From contig JAIWZP010000086.1 of the NCBI GenBank assembly GCA_025201375.1, positions 26,163 to 90,162 of the forward strand: a DNA stretch of 64,000 nt. The letters run 5' to 3'. A program made the position numbers and the translations under genes. This document shows positions 11,188-23,479 of this stretch, piece after piece. The stretch's first letter is position 1; each line of letters begins with the position of its first letter. Below the pieces are notes generated by a model. It made no database searches, had not been told where the DNA came from, and saw only the letters and a list, made by a program, of their open reading frames with translations. Source of the stretch: Gongronella butleri. Taxonomy: Eukaryota; Mucoromycota; Mucoromycetes; Mucorales; Cunninghamellaceae.

Positions 11188-12431
11188 TCAATCTGGCTTG
11201 ACAATAGTTGCTGTGGGCAGGCCATACAGATAGGTTGCCGCGAGGACAAGGGCGGTGCCTAGCAAAAACGACACATTGGGACGAAAATCAAAGAGAATGA
11301 CTTCCAGCAGGCTTGAGACAATGATGGACACCGAGGTGGCAAACGCTTTGAGAATATTGTCCGCGTATTTCATGACCATGGAAACGGAGATGCCGCCCAG
11401 TGCTTGGTTGGCGATCACGAGCCACGTTGTCCCGCGGTAGCTGTAAAAGAACCCATGGCGCGCAATGCGCGCACCGTCATTGGCAAACATCGCAAACATC
11501 GCAAAAACGAGCGTGCACACGCCCAATTGCATGTTGCGACCCCATAGACTGGTGCGTGCCGACCGTTTTTTCAGAATCATTTCAAAGTAGCATCCGGCAA
11601 AGCCCGAGGACACGCAGCTGAGCAGCACGGCTATCAAGCCTGTCCACGATGATGATACATTTTCTGCGGCAGGCGCTGCGGCGGCCTTTTCAAAGGAGGA
11701 TGACGCGTCCAATTGCGCGTCATCCGCACGCGCATCAATGGGTGCCCACTGGACGAGCGCAACCCCAATCATCAGAAAGACGAGGGCGAGCCATTGGCGC
11801 GTTTCAAGGCGCGTCTGCAGCAGTAACATTGAACACAGTGCCGTGGACAGGATTTTTAGCTGGTAAGTGACCTGGAACGTGGCGGCTTCGAGGTGGCTGA
11901 GGGCAATGTAGAGCAGATTGTTCTGGATGGCGTACAGACCAGCTGGAATCAGCATCCATAGGGTATCTTTTGTGTAAATAGACGAGTAAATGAGCTGCGG
12001 CAGGGCCACATGTGGCTGTTGCCGCCGGAGCATCGCCATGCACACCATCATTTTCACCAATTCCGTCATGACCACTGCCGTGGACGCGAAATAAAGCCCA
12101 TCGTCGTCTTGTCCCGTGCCGGTGGCTTCACGTGCAACGCGAGATTGCCGCATGAGCAGCACAAGCACGCTGTTTTGCACAACAAGGATTACCAGCGACA
12201 ATTGCTGATAGGACAAACCAACGGGTGACCTTGCATCTGCCGCAAAGAAAAGCAAAAATAAATAAAAATGAGAAAAATTGAGCAACAAAAAAAAAAAAAT
12301 AAAAAGACTGGCGCGCACCCCATCCGCTCAAAACCTCGGTTCTTACTGGCTTCGTCAGCCACGGTGGAGGGAACGGGAAGCAGGTGTGCCTGGTGCCTTG
12401 TAAATGAACGCTTGGATGCATAGAGAGACAT
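11188..12431 (-). CDS. Nucleotide-sugar transporter, SLC35A (UDP-galactose/UDP-GlcNAc) type
   Basis: Golgi or ER membrane antiporter that imports UDP-sugars for glycosylation. Two exons (12431-12347 and 12236-11188) give 377 residues. The start MSLYASKRS was chosen because it splices in frame (donor GTAAGA, acceptor CGGCAG) into the family's first membrane segment (LSYQQLSLVILVVQNS). Family blocks visible: YQLKILSTALCSMLLL, GFAGCYFEMILKK followed by LWGRNMQLG, and GGISVSMVMKYADNILK near the C-terminus. About ten membrane segments can be seen. The loop after segment 6 is extended and Asp/Ala/Ser-rich. Substrate choice between UDP-Gal and UDP-GlcNAc cannot be read from the sequence. Confidence 0.92.
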
Positions 12432-12614
12432 GCGATCATGGCAATTTTTGGAAAAGAAAACGCAAAATGACAATTGAAATCAAAAAGCGAGAGACGGAGA
12501 GGGGGGCCAAAAAGGTCGGCATGTGTACGGGGTTTGAGATTGACGTCCCGACGCATGAATTGGGCAGATTTTTTGCCTCGTCGCCCCCGCTTTTTTTCTC
12601 GATTTTTTTATTCT

Positions 12615-15234
12615 TCACGCTATTTGTTTTTGCTCGCGCTCGCGCTTCAACATGTCGGCGTAGCTAAAGGAAGCTGGCGTGGCACCATTGGAGCTATTGG
12701 AGCCATTAGAGACATTGGAGGGTGTGTTTGATGCTGGAGTGGTGGAATGAGCCGGTGCGGCTGTGCCGTTAGTCACGGATGCCTGTTTGCCATTGCCAAG
12801 GACAGGGAAGCCATTTTGATCGGAGGGTTTGGACGTGAGCGTTGCTTTGTGGGACGTGATGCTTTTTCCTGTAGCGGGCGCATTGGCGGTGGGCACGGAG
12901 GCCGTTTGAGGTGTTTTTTGGGTGGCTGGCTTTTGCAATGGCTTTTCCGCGGGGTTTTCAGTGACCTTGTCTGTGCTGGCGATCTGCTGTTGCCCCTTTT
13001 TGACAATCTCAGCGGCCGACAAGCGCTCTATTAACAGGGCTGACACGGTCATGGACACGTCCTTTTTGCCGCCATTGCCGCCCCCAGGAAGTGGAGGGAA
13101 GAATGTGCCCGACTGAATGTCCACATGATCTAAAAAAAAAAAAAAAAAGAGGGAGGCGAATAGGCGTCAGCAATTTCTCCCACAAAAAAAAAAACAAACA
13201 AAAAAAAAAATCCTAAAAAAAAGACGCCACCTTGAGGTTTTTGTTGCTTTTTCTTGCGCGGCAATTGTTGTCGTTGCTGCCATTTTTTCGCACCGAGCTT
13301 GTTTTCTGTTGCCGTTGCTGTCGAAGCGGCACTGGGGGCGGATGCGGGCTGAGTGCGATGGCGTGGCGATTGTTGATCATGGGATTGCTTTGTGGGTGCC
13401 TGTTTGTTGGAACGGGTGTGCTGTTGTTGCTGCGGCAATGGGTCCTGGTGGGCCAATTCCGTTGGTCGCACAGGGGATGACGACGACACAGGGACCGGAT
13501 CCGCGTGGGACACCATTGGTGGCTTATCCGGGTCGTTTTGGAGAGTTGTGGGCTGCGTTTGGTGTTTTTGGCGGGAATGCAGGTTGTCATCATTGACTTT
13601 TTCATTCTTTTGCGCGAATTGGTGCTGCTCAGCATCGAGTGCGGGCGGCGCAGGTGCAGGTGCAGGCGGCTTTTCGGTGGCGGCGGCACCATTGGTCAAG
13701 GAAGGCGGCGGCGTGGTTGGGGTGGACGAGGCATGGATGGCGCGCTTGGCATTGTTGTTATTGTTGTAATTGTTGTTGTTATTGTAATACCGTGACGTGG
13801 GATGCGATTTGGATTGCTTCATCGGGTGATCTCTATAGCGTTGCTGATACTGAGGCTTTTGGGTATGATAGGTTGCGAATGGATGCTGCGGCGCGTGCGT
13901 CTGCGGCTGCTGCGCGTGATAGTAGCCATTGTTGTTGCGTGGATGACCCCCGCCGCGCTGATACTGGTGGAATTGGCCTCCTCCTCCTCCACGGAATGAC
14001 CCGTAATGCCCGCCACGATACCCTTGATGCCGCTGTTGTTGCTGTTGGTGATGGTGACCGTGATGTTGCTGATGCTGATACAGTTGCGGTTGGAATTGGA
14101 GCTGCGCTTGGTGTTGTTGGCGGAGAAGCGCCTTGCGCGCTTGGCTGGCGTAATTAAAAAAAAAAAATGAGCAAATGCGCGTCATTGTCCGTCTCCCTTG
14201 TTTTTTTTTTCCCTCTCTTTTACATGTCGCCCACAAGAGATTCCGATTTTATGCGGGCAGCGACCGGCTGGTCCTTGAATGATTTGCCGCGCACATCCGA
14301 ATACATCTTCATGGCATCATCCTCGGATGCAAAAGTCAGGTACCACATATTGCCGATTTCCTTCTTGATGGTCTGCACCCCTGGCGCGCCAATGTCGCGG
14401 AGGAACGCGATCAATTCCTAAAAAAAAAAAAAGGTGAGATGACGCACATTGCAAGTCATTTTCAATCCGTACATCCTCTGTCGCATCCGGCACATCGCGT
14501 AAAATGACGGTGGTGCGCTGCATGGAGATGTTGGGCTTGACTTTGAGGCCCGTGGCATCGACAATGACTTGCGACGACTGGCGCAAGGTGGCGACGACGT
14601 AGGCCATGTCCGTCGTCATCTCGAGCACGCGTCTAAACTTGGCAATCACTGCAATGGGCACAAACAGCTCATCATCCATCTGGCCAACTAATAAAAAATG
14701 GGTGTGAGGGTCTCCTTCATCGTCATCTGCTGATCCTAGATAGAAAAAAAAAAAGAGAGATGCCGCTTACCAAGGTAAGAATCATTGACGAGATTTTGCC
14801 TAAAAAAAGCAATCAACAATGAGGACCGCGTGTCATTTCTTATTTATTTTTTTTCCACCTGGCTTACCTGGAGAAGTAGTATTCGAGCTGTCGTTGTAGC
14901 TTCAATTGGGCAGATCCTAAATGTATCAAAAACAAAAAAATGAGCATGGCTCTTCAAGGAGGTGCACACTCATCCTTTTTTTTTTTTTTTGACTGAGCCC
15001 TTTTTTTTCTCATGTACCTTGATCTGTGTTGGGGGTGGCTGCGGCAATGGATCCAGACGACGATGAAGCCGAACGCTCCATGGGCATCGTGGTGTAGTGA
15101 GAATTCGCAGCGGGCAATGGCGCGGCAGCCTCGGAGGTGGCGGCGGCGTTGGTCAGCACGGCATCCGGCAGCGGGGATGGGGCATGACGCGGCGAGTGGT
15201 CCGACAGACGAGGTAATGCATTAAGTGTCGTCAT
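12615..15234 (-). CDS. LARP4: La-related protein, LARP4 type
   Basis: RNA-binding protein; animal LARP4 binds poly(A) and PABP and stabilises mRNAs. Seven exons (15234-15018, 14916-14868, 14799-14771, 14687-14473, 14417-14224, 14144-13231, 13129-12615) sum to 710 codons in frame. After a Ser/Ala-rich N-terminus of about 70 residues comes the La motif (LKLQRQLEYYFSRQNLVNDS, then MDDELFVPIAVIAKF and TTDMAYVVATLR), followed directly by an RRM-like domain beginning TTVILRDVPDATED. The La motif followed by a VILRDVP strand is the LARP4/6-type arrangement rather than the LARP1 type. Then follow a Gln/His-rich and GGG/RGG-like stretch, an Asn run, a long Pro/Gln/Ser-rich disordered region and a C-terminal SYADMLKRERE motif. 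Its 5' end faces PPT1 across a 731-base divergent spacer. Confidence 0.88.
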
Positions 15235-15965
15235 TTTTCAATGAAATAAACAGAGATAGAGAGGTACAAAAGGGAATACACACAAAAAAACAAAAGGCAA
15301 GACGCGTGGACAGGTGCAAGTACAACCGAGATGGAGGAACACAAGTGAGGAAAAAGTGTTTTTCCAACAAAATATAAATAAAACGAGAAAAAAAAGCGAG
15401 AAAAGGAGTAGGAGGGGGGAAACAGACACGCGGAGCTAAGTCTACCAGTGTTTGAGCTAAAAGAAAAAAGACAAAAGGGACACGCACCAAGCGACAAAAA
15501 GTGAAAGAAAAGCAAAAGAAAAGAGGAAACCAAAGAAAAAAAAAAAAAAAGGAGGCTCTTTTAAACAGGCACCTCTTTTTTTTTTTCAGCCGCCGCCCGC
15601 TCAATTGGCAACAACAAGGGAAAAAGGGACGCGCGCAACCGCGAGGTTCAGAATTGCATCACGTGTGTCATCAGCACGGCAACAGCCTGCGTAGTAACAT
15701 GATCAGTCATGGTTTCTTTTTGTGCGTGCCAATGGCTATTTTGCGCGGATCTTATACATCCAAACCGTCTGTCACATCAAACGAGGCAAGAAGGACACAT
15801 AAAAAAAGAGGGTGATGGAAGGAGAAAAAAAAAAGCGAGCCTTGGCCAGGGGCAAGCCAATCAGGGACGTGTTTTTGCAAAAAGGCAAAAAGCGGGGCCC
15901 AGATTGCCGCCCGGCCCTTTTGCCCTTTTTCTTTCCCCCATTCTTTCTTTTCCGTTCTTTTGCGT
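15235..15965. promoter_or_regulatory. Divergent promoter region between LARP4 and PPT1
   Basis: A 731-base spacer between two outward-facing start codons. Strongly strand-asymmetric: purine-rich on the plus strand from about 15240 to 15560, then mixed, then pyrimidine-rich just before the PPT1 start (about 15915-15960). No specific factor site is claimed. Confidence 0.5.
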
Positions 15966-18260
15966 ATGACAGCTGTAGCCGACGAAGCCCAGATCAAGGC
16001 CGAGCAAGCCAAAAATGAGGCCAATGTGCTGTTTAAAGGTAATTCTGCTTTGTGCTCTTGTGGATGAAGTCTGATCCGTCTTTTTTTTTTTAGAGAAAAA
16101 ATTCAAGGAAGCCATAGAGAAATACACAGAGGCCCTGGACTTGTACCCAGTGGCGACCTACTATACCAATCGTGCCTTTTGTCATATCAAACTCGAGGCA
16201 TACGGCTATGCCATCACGTAAAACGACCTTTTTTCTGCTGGTGCACGATCCTTTGATATTGACCATCTTTTGCACCGCCTAGTGACTCTGAATCGGCCCT
16301 GGCGCTCGACCCGACACTCACCAAGGTAACCAAAATGCCCTTGACAGCCCAATTTCACCGACTCATCCGTCTTTTTTTTCATAGGCCAACTACCGCCGTG
16401 CGTCTGCCAACATGGCTCTCGGCAAGTTTAAGGAGGCATTGAAGGATTTCAAGCTGGTATGCACACGAGTTTGCCTCGATTTTGCTGCTGATCCCCGTTT
16501 TTTTATGGTTTCAGGTGTCCAAGCGTGCGCCAAAGGACATGGATGCAAAGGCCAAATTGGACGAGTGCGCCAAGATTGTCAAGCGCATCGAGTTTGAAAA
16601 GGCCATCGAGGTAAGATCTTTTGCCATTGGAGTGAAAATGGCTCATTTTTTTTTTCTCTTTTTTTGCGCATTGTACGCATTGTAGGCCGACAATGATGCT
16701 CCCAGCGTCGCCGACACCTTGGACCTGTCTGCCATCAGTAAGGGACTTTTCTTTTTTTTTGTGCGGAGCGACGTGCTGATTGCTATGCATTTTTTTTATT
16801 AGGTGTCGAGGATTCGTATGACGGCCCGCATATTAAGAACGACACGATTGATGAGGAGTTTGTCAAGCAGATGGTCGAGCGCTTCAAGGATCAAAAGAAG
16901 ATTCACAAGAAGTATGCGTTCCAGGTACGCTTGTGAAACGACCAAAAAAAAAAAAAGGGTGCTTGGAGCTCATTGTTTTCGTTTTTTTTTTCATTTTTTT
17001 TTCTTGTAGATCATCCTTGCTGCACGCAAGATGATGCGCGAGGCGCCGTCATTGATCGATGTCCAGGTGCCCAAGGACGGCAAGTTGACGGTGTGCGGTG
17101 ATGTTCATGGTAAAAAGCTGCATATTTTTGGTCATTGCGACGCGACACGTCTTGTTTATACCTCGTTTTTGAATTTATCAGGTCAATTCTACGATTTTAT
17201 CAACATCTTCAACATCAATGGCTACCCATCGTCGACCCACGCCTACTTGTTCAATGGCGACTTTGTCGATCGCGGCAGCTTCTCACTCGAGGTCATTCTT
17301 ACATTGTTTGCGTACAAGTGCGTCCACCCCAACAGGCTCTTCCTGGCGCGTGGCAATCACGAGACCGACAACATGAACAAGGTCTACGGCTTTGAAGGCG
17401 AGGTCAAGGCCAAGTACAGCGAGCTCATGTTCAAGGTAAAAAGAAAAACAAGAAAAAAAATTGTCAAACACGCGACTGACACGTTTTTCTAGCTCTTCTC
17501 AGAGACATTCAATGCGCTGCCTTTGGCCCACGTCATTGAGCACAAGATTCTCGTTGTTCATGGTGGCCTGTTCTCGCGTGACGATGTCACTCTCGATGAC
17601 ATTCGCAAGATCAATCGCCTGTCGCATCGCCAGCCGCCCAATGAAGGTAAAAAAAAAAAAAAAAAAAGCAGCTTTTTGAGAAAAGCGCGTCGCGTCTCAT
17701 TTTTGTTTTTAATTGATTGTCAGGTTTGATGTGTGAGCTGTTGTGGTCGGATCCTCAGCCTGAGCCTGGTCGCGGTGCCAGCAAGCGTGGTGTTGGTGTG
17801 CAATTCGGCCCTGATGTCACAAAGGACTTTTTGCAGCGCAACAATCTGGACATGTTGATCCGCAGCCACGAAGTCAAGGAAGAAGGCTATGTGATTGAGC
17901 ACGACGGAAAGTGTGTGACCGTGTTCTCGGCTCCTAATTACTGGTAAAAAAAAACACGCCCCAAAGCAGATGGAACCAATTTCTCACCTGTCTTTTTGTT
18001 TTCCAGCGATTCCGTGGGCAACAAGGGCGCGCTTATCAACATTACCCCTGACATGAAATTAGATTACAAGACCTTTGGCGCAGTGGTAAGATCAGAAAAA
18101 AAAAAAAAAAAAAAAAGGAGCAACAGATCGCCGTGGATCAAAAATTGACACACATACTCCCCTCTTTTTTTAAAAAAAATCTCATCTGCCGGCATAGCCT
18201 CATCCCCAGGTACGTCCCATGCAGTATGCCAGTCAATTCAGTGGTCTCCTTGGCGTGTAA
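15966..18260 (+). CDS. PPT1: Serine/threonine protein phosphatase 5 (TPR-PPP)
   Basis: Hsp90-associated phosphatase. Thirteen exons (15966-16038, 16094-16217, 16283-16325, 16385-16456, 16515-16610, 16686-16737, 16803-16924, 17010-17109, 17182-17435, 17493-17646, 17724-17943, 18007-18085, 18198-18260) give 483 residues in frame. Residues about 15-130 form three TPR motifs ([53 protein letters not shown]). The catalytic domain has the metal and phosphate motifs GDVHG (224-228), GDFVDRG (253-259), RGNHE (284-288), VVHGGLFS and SAPNYCD. The C-terminus [19 protein letters not shown] matches the autoinhibitory tail region of PP5. Several introns begin GTAAAAAA. It converges with the unknown gene at 18485. 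Confidence 0.96.
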
Positions 18261-18484
18261 AAAGAAAAAAAGAAAAATTCGCCTCGTTTCCGCAGTCTTA
18301 GCTCCCCCCCTCCCTTCAGATGCTCCCCCATCGTTGTTTTTTTATCTTGCTCTCATACACATCATCCGTCCGTCCCGCATTTTTTCCCTTGTTTTACGAA
18401 AAGCGTCTTTTTTAATAATTCATCATTTGTACCCAGTCTGTCTGGGAGGAGAGTGGGTGGCATTTTAACCATGAAAAAGAGGGA

Positions 18485-19660
18485 TTATCGTTCGAGTTCC
18501 AATGAAGAGGATGGCCGCGTTGGCAATGTGAGTAAATGAATGGCGGCGTCGCGCAATGCATCCATTGGCACTGTCTTTGGGTAACGGAAGGACAAAAAGG
18601 AGTCTTGCATTTTGCGCCGATGCGGCAGCAGGGCGAGTCCGCGGCGCCACCATGCATCTTTTTTTTGTCTGCGCTGACCGTGATTGGATGCATCGAGGAG
18701 GAGACTACTGCTGTTCGATGCGGGCCCGGTCAGAGGGTCAAGCCGATGAGGAGGATGGCGCGTGGCGATGCCTGGTGACAGCATGCTATGATTGTCGTCG
18801 CAAAACGCGACCTGTAAGCTGCTGATCGTGGGTAATTGGACCGAACTATCCAGTGTGATGCACGATTCTTTGTGTAAATGCGGCCGTGCGGCAAGGATGG
18901 ACGAAAAAGTGGTCGTTGTCGTCGCGGACATCGGAGATGTCCCGTTGGATGGTGATGACAAGGGCGAATAGGACGACGACGATGCCGACGATGTGCAAAT
19001 CGATGAAAACAGCAGCGAGCTCAGCTCACTCTGGCTGCTCGTCAGGCCCTGCTGAATCAGCTGCCATTTTTGTGCCCGATAAGAGCTTGCATAATCGTTT
19101 CGAGCTCCATTGACTCGTCCGCCACTCGTCGACCGCGTGCCGGCTTCCTCTTCCTCGTCAATCGCGTCTGTGTCGCCATCATCGTGCTGGCTTTCCCTCT
19201 GTGGCGTGCCACTGGACGAAACAATTAATTCAAACGGCCACGAAGGCTTCTCGAGAAGCACCATGCTGTCAATTTGCCGCTGCCGCTCCAGATGCAATCG
19301 CGACTCGAGCAAAATATTCTCTTGCTGGCATTTCACAAAGGCCAGCACTCGATTCAACTTGGTCGCCTTGTCGTCATCGATCTAAAAAAGATTGAAGCGT
19401 GTGCATCAACATAAACAAAGGCCGCCTAATCTCACCATTTTTCTTGCACCCCTCTCCACCACCACCATCTACAGCTCCGCCAAAACCCAAATGACCCGCA
19501 TCGTCTCTCACACGCACACACAATAAACCTCTTTTCCCACTTCCCACGGACAGCTGCGTACCTGATGCAATCGCAAATTATGGCGCGTCAAAGGTAAATA
19601 GCGAAACGTAAGGATCGTGCATGCTGACGTCGATGGTTCATGAGTGGACGTGGAGGCCAT
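18485..19660 (-). CDS. Serine-rich protein of unknown function
   Basis: Two exons (19660-19562 and 19381-18485) splice with a GTACGC donor and TTTTTTAG acceptor to 331 residues. I do not recognise the family. The N-terminal third (MASTSTHEPSTS..., then IDDDKATKLNRVLAFVKCQQ and ESRLHLERQRQID) is helical and could form a coiled coil. The middle holds an acidic patch (DAIDEEEEAG) and long Ser/Thr-rich, low-complexity stretches; the C-terminal part is basic (GQRRQKKDAWWRRG, LLPHRRKMQ). No signal peptide or membrane segment. The spliced frame being open over both exons is the main support for a real gene. Confidence 0.6.
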
Positions 19661-21189
19661 GACCAGCGCATACCCAACAAGTAAGAGAGAGAAAAAAAAA
19701 AGAGAGACAAAGGGGGGAATGAACAAATAGAAGAAAAAGGATGAAGATGATGCGCAATGCATCGAAAACACTCTTTGTTTTTATTGTGTGCCCACTTGCA
19801 TCTGCTATTTGACAACAAAAAAAAGGAGGTGTTTGCCCTGACGCGCCCAGAAAAGGGAACCTCGTTGACCTTTGAGGCGGGATTTTCGCTCCTTATTTTT
19901 TGTTTTTTGCTTTCTTTATTTGTTTGGGGGAGGTGCCATCGAAAGAGGTCACGCCCTGACCATGGCTGATGGCATGATGCTTGTTGGCATGGCGCAGGCG
20001 ACTTTTTTTTTGTCTCCCCTCCTTCCGTGTATCAGAAAATGTGCCAGAACGCGTGATGCTGTTGCTTGCTTAGTCTCAATAGCCAGCGCGATGGCCATGC
20101 AAGTCCCTCCCAGGTTGCTGCTGCATTGACGGACTGATGTGGGGATGCTCCGTTGCAGAATCTCCCCACCTCTCTTTCTTTCTTTCGCTCCAGCTCGTTT
20201 TTTTTTTTTTTTGTCTTTCTTTTTTTTGCGTGTAACCGTGTCACTAACGCACGTAATATTCTGTGCAGCGGTGCAGCGGGGCACACAGAATCACAATACA
20301 TGGTTCAGATGTCATCCCTCTCCCTTTTTTACCAAAGACGTCTTGTTTTTACCTGTCACACAGTCACAGGCATTCAGAAGCATGGTCCTTCCCGCATGCA
20401 TATCATAGACACAATGTTCCAGGTCCCTGCGGAGATATGTATGGCGGCTCTCCTTGCTCAAATCTCACCGACTTTTAAGGCCCCATCTCGGGGCTCTCAG
20501 GGGGCGGGGGCAAAATCGTAAAGTTGTCGACGAGGTGCAAACTTGATTCACTACAGTATAAATACTGTAAAATGTGTACAATGAGTCGTCCGGTGGTCTT
20601 TTAGAGATGAAATCACGAACACTACTTTGTGAAATTTTCAAGTTTTGGACATTGATTGCACTGCTCTCTTTTCGCAAACGAATACTGTAACTTTCAAAGT
20701 AAACATTACTGATGTGATATCATGCATATGATACAGTACACAGGCACTCCAACTTTTTTTTGCTGAAAACAGAGAAGCACTGCTGTTATACTGTAATACT
20801 GTACTACACTACTACTGTAGCAGCGTAGAAAAAATGTTGGCATCATCATCATCATATTGTACACTGTATGACAAAACTGATTTATTTTTTTTAACTGACT
20901 TTTTTCTAGGGTTGTTAATTCGAGCGAGCGAGACGGACGAGATTCAACTTCATTCTTGTCGATCGAGACGACTAGGAGTGAGATTATCATTAATACGTAC
21001 TGTAAATATCATACATACGGTACGTACAATATTCAGGTCGTCAATTCGTCTCGATCGTCTCGAACTCACTCTCGATCTCGTCTGTCGTCGTCTCGAACCA
21101 CCCTCGAGATTTTCGAGCGAGATTCTCGATTTTTTAACATCATCCCTACTCCTTATGATACTGTATGTTCATACTGTATCATACTGTAG
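19661..21189. other. Spacer, TACTGTA-rich in its right half
   Basis: 19661-20520 is mixed DNA with homopolymer runs and no recognisable gene. From about 20550 to 21190 there are many TACTGTA, ATACTGTA and ATCATACTG words and CGAGACGA-type runs (20930-21130), as in the other repeat islands. No gene seen. Confidence 0.5.
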
Positions 21190-22010
21190 CCAACAAAAAC
21201 AACGGATTTGTACTATTTTGCAGTCATCTGTCCATTTGTATGATTGACCCCGTTCAAAAGTGGCCACATCGTGTTCAGCGCAAAATTTGCAACAAAAAAG
21301 CTTAAACCCCCAAAGCGCTACGACCACTTTTGAAAAATTCAGGGGTCACTCAGGGGTCACACTTTTCAATCTCAGAAATACCTAACTTGGATTTTTAGAA
21401 CTCCGAATGATCAATGCATCCCAAACAGGTAACTCCGATAATTTGCTATTAACTGACAAAATGACAGGTCGCCCCACCTTAAAAAAAAAGCCTAAAGAAT
21501 GATGCATGAACGGCGATCGACTGAGAAAAGTGCCTGCTTTGGCCAAGATTGTTTTGCAAAAATTTAAGGTTTGACACTTCCTAATTACTGTAAGGTGCGT
21601 GGATTGCATGGAATTTTATTTTTTTTTGTTTTTTTATCTTTTTACTGTATTTTGTACATTTTTGTGTGCTGAGTGGGCTGCTGGAGCCTCGTGAAATGAC
21701 CGATGCAAATAGTTAAAACCCAAGTTAGCGCACTGCAAGTCATCCATTAGATGCTTTTTTACTCCCCTGTTTGTTGGTAAAACTGCTATAAAATTATTAG
21801 GTTTATTGGACTGTTGTCGAGAAAATCTCGATCAAAGTTTTTGATGAAAAAGTGAATTTTCTCTGCGAGTTTTTGCCATCCATCGATGAAACTGGCCTCA
21901 TTCGATAGAGATGCAACAACAGTTGCTTTTGACACGTTAAAAGCACTGTGTGTTGTCTAGTCCGTTGCCGAGAACATTGATGTCATGATCCCATCTGGAC
22001 AAATTCTTTT
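21190..22010. repeat. Dispersed repeat A, copy 2
   Basis: Full-length match, with many scattered substitutions and a few indels, to 30-870 of the window. The most conserved parts are the GGGGTCAC doublet block, ATCAATGCATCCCAAACAGG, and the GTGAATTTTCTCTGCGAGTT block with the following CGATGAAACTGG and TTTGACACGTTAAAAGC sequence. Confidence 0.85.
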
Positions 22011-22028
22011 ATTTTTTTTAAGAATCAG

Positions 22029-22196
22029 CTAGCGACTGACCGGGGTGTTGTCAGGATATCTACGGCTGTGGATGCATACTTGATGGCCATTCTTTCGAAC
22101 GACTTGTCCACTTGTTCTTGTGCATTCAATGCTCTTGATGGTGGCACTCACTAGGGTGATGATGCATAAAACGAGCACCAACACTTGAGCCTTCAT
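22029..22196 (-). CDS. Candidate small secreted peptide
   Basis: A 55-codon ORF. The N-terminus MKAQVLVLVLCIITLVSA is a textbook-like signal peptide with cleavage expected after SA, leaving about 37 residues (TIKSIECTRTSGQVVRKNGH..., ending PVSR), basic, with two cysteines that could pair. Single exon; the upstream frame is also open, but the start at 22196 gives the signal peptide directly. It stops 19 bases beyond the end of a repeat A copy. I do not recognise the family. Short length keeps confidence modest. Confidence 0.45.
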   Translation of the reverse strand: MKAQVLVLVLCIITLVSATIKSIECTRTSGQVVRKNGHQVCIHSRRYPDNTPVSR

Positions 22197-22340
22197 TTTT
22201 TTTAAAAAAAAAGATGGAGGGGAAAAGATGGAACCTTCCCCACACACTCCGGGCCAAGCGATTAGGGGGGGGGAATAAGCTAAAAATAGGGGCAATGGAG
22301 AGGGAGACGAAGAAGGAAAAAAAATAGGAGGGCGACGCGT

Positions 22341-22802
22341 TCATCGTCGTTGTCGGCGAGCCTCGTAAGGGATGTCGCGGGTGCGCCTGTCGCGCGAAAG
22401 GTGGATGAGAAGTAAACGGGCGAGTTCCGTCAAGTTGCCCGTGTTGAGGACGCTCGCGGGGACTGGCTGGCTTCGATCTAGCATTGCTACACGTTCACAC
22501 AAGGTGATCCAAGGGCGCGTCACCGTCTCGGGCAGCTGCCCGGCGTCCGAACCTTCCAAAGCAACGACGCAGACGTGAATGTTGTCGAAGGCGTCCAACA
22601 TGGTCCCGGTGCCCCAGCGTCGGGCTTGACCATGTGCCGTCGTGTCGTGCTGTCGTGGAGGAGGGGGCCAGTCGACAACGTCCGAGACGACAAGGGGGAC
22701 CGTTCTCAAACTGTCATGGTCCGGCCCGCTCTCATCCCTGTGTCCATGATGTTGTCTTCGGCGTCGACGCGTCCGACCTTGCTGGGCGGCGACGCTCGGC
22801 AC
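22341..22802 (-). CDS. Orphan ORF, unknown function
   Basis: 153 codons, GC-rich compared with flanking DNA. The C-terminal half (from MLDAFDNIHVCVVALEG through WITLCERVAMLDRSQPV to LARLLLIHLSRDRR) reads like a globular helical protein; the N-terminal third is Arg/His-rich and may be non-coding or frameshifted: an alternative frame starting ATGGTGGCGAGC at about 22814 is open for about 36 codons. It could be the 3' exon of a decayed gene. No domain recognised. Confidence 0.4.
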   Translation of the reverse strand: MPSVAAQQGRTRRRRRQHHGHRDESGPDHDSLRTVPLVVSDVVDWPPPPRQHDTTAHGQARRWGTGTMLDAFDNIHVCVVALEGSDAGQLPETVTRPWITLCERVAMLDRSQPVPASVLNTGNLTELARLLLIHLSRDRRTRDIPYEARRQRR

Positions 22803-22919
22803 GGGCTCGCCACCATGACAATTGAGGAGGTTGAAAATTATTGAAATGCTTGATATGAGAGGCTTTCACACGAAGCAGCAGCGTACGAGCGAATGAAGGA
22901 AGAAGGTCGCGCATCCGCA

Positions 22920-23150
22920 TCCATTTCAGGTCGTCATTTTAGGTGCGATTTATTTCAGGTATGCAGGTATGATAGTCGGTTGTTTTCAGCAGGTCATTTC
23001 AGGTGCGATCCATTTCAGGTCTTCAATAATTTTCAGTTCATTATATCCCGATTTCAGCACCTGAATTGACCTGAAAACAGACGAAGAACTGAAATGGATC
23101 GCACCTGAATTGAACTGAAATGACCTGAAAACCGAAGACTTACTGAATTT
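22920..23150. repeat. ACCTGAA/TTCAGGT hairpin cluster
   Basis: Three copies of a unit of the form ATTTCAGGTGCGATCCATTT occur: at about 22925-22960 and 22995-23025 in one orientation and at about 23083-23125 inverted. The last two form a hairpin with a perfect 19-base stem (CAGGTGCGATCCATTTCAG and its complement) around about 75 bases. The function is not known to me. It may be one end of a mobile element whose other end is 24770-24960. Confidence 0.65.
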
Positions 23151-23479
23151 ACGTAATAACTAGCTCACGGGCGGGCCTACGGCCCTTTGATGCCCGTTCG
23201 CTAAAGGTACTTAGTACGCAGGTCTTTGTCTCGCTTGAAGGAAAGAGGTCTTTAAAGTGTTGAAAGTAAAGAGGTCTTTAGAGAAAAAGGAGTGTTGGAC
23301 ACGTTAAAGCGGCGATTGAATTTGTAGCGTGGGTTGTGCAACGTCTGTGTAACACCGGGCATTGTGCGTGTTGGCGCGAATTCGAAAAAACCAAGTGAGT
23401 CGCGCCGCATGCCCTTTTTTCCTGGCTCACCGCGCAAGCAAATCTTGCCAAACGCGTTATTTTGCCTTCAACACGTGCG

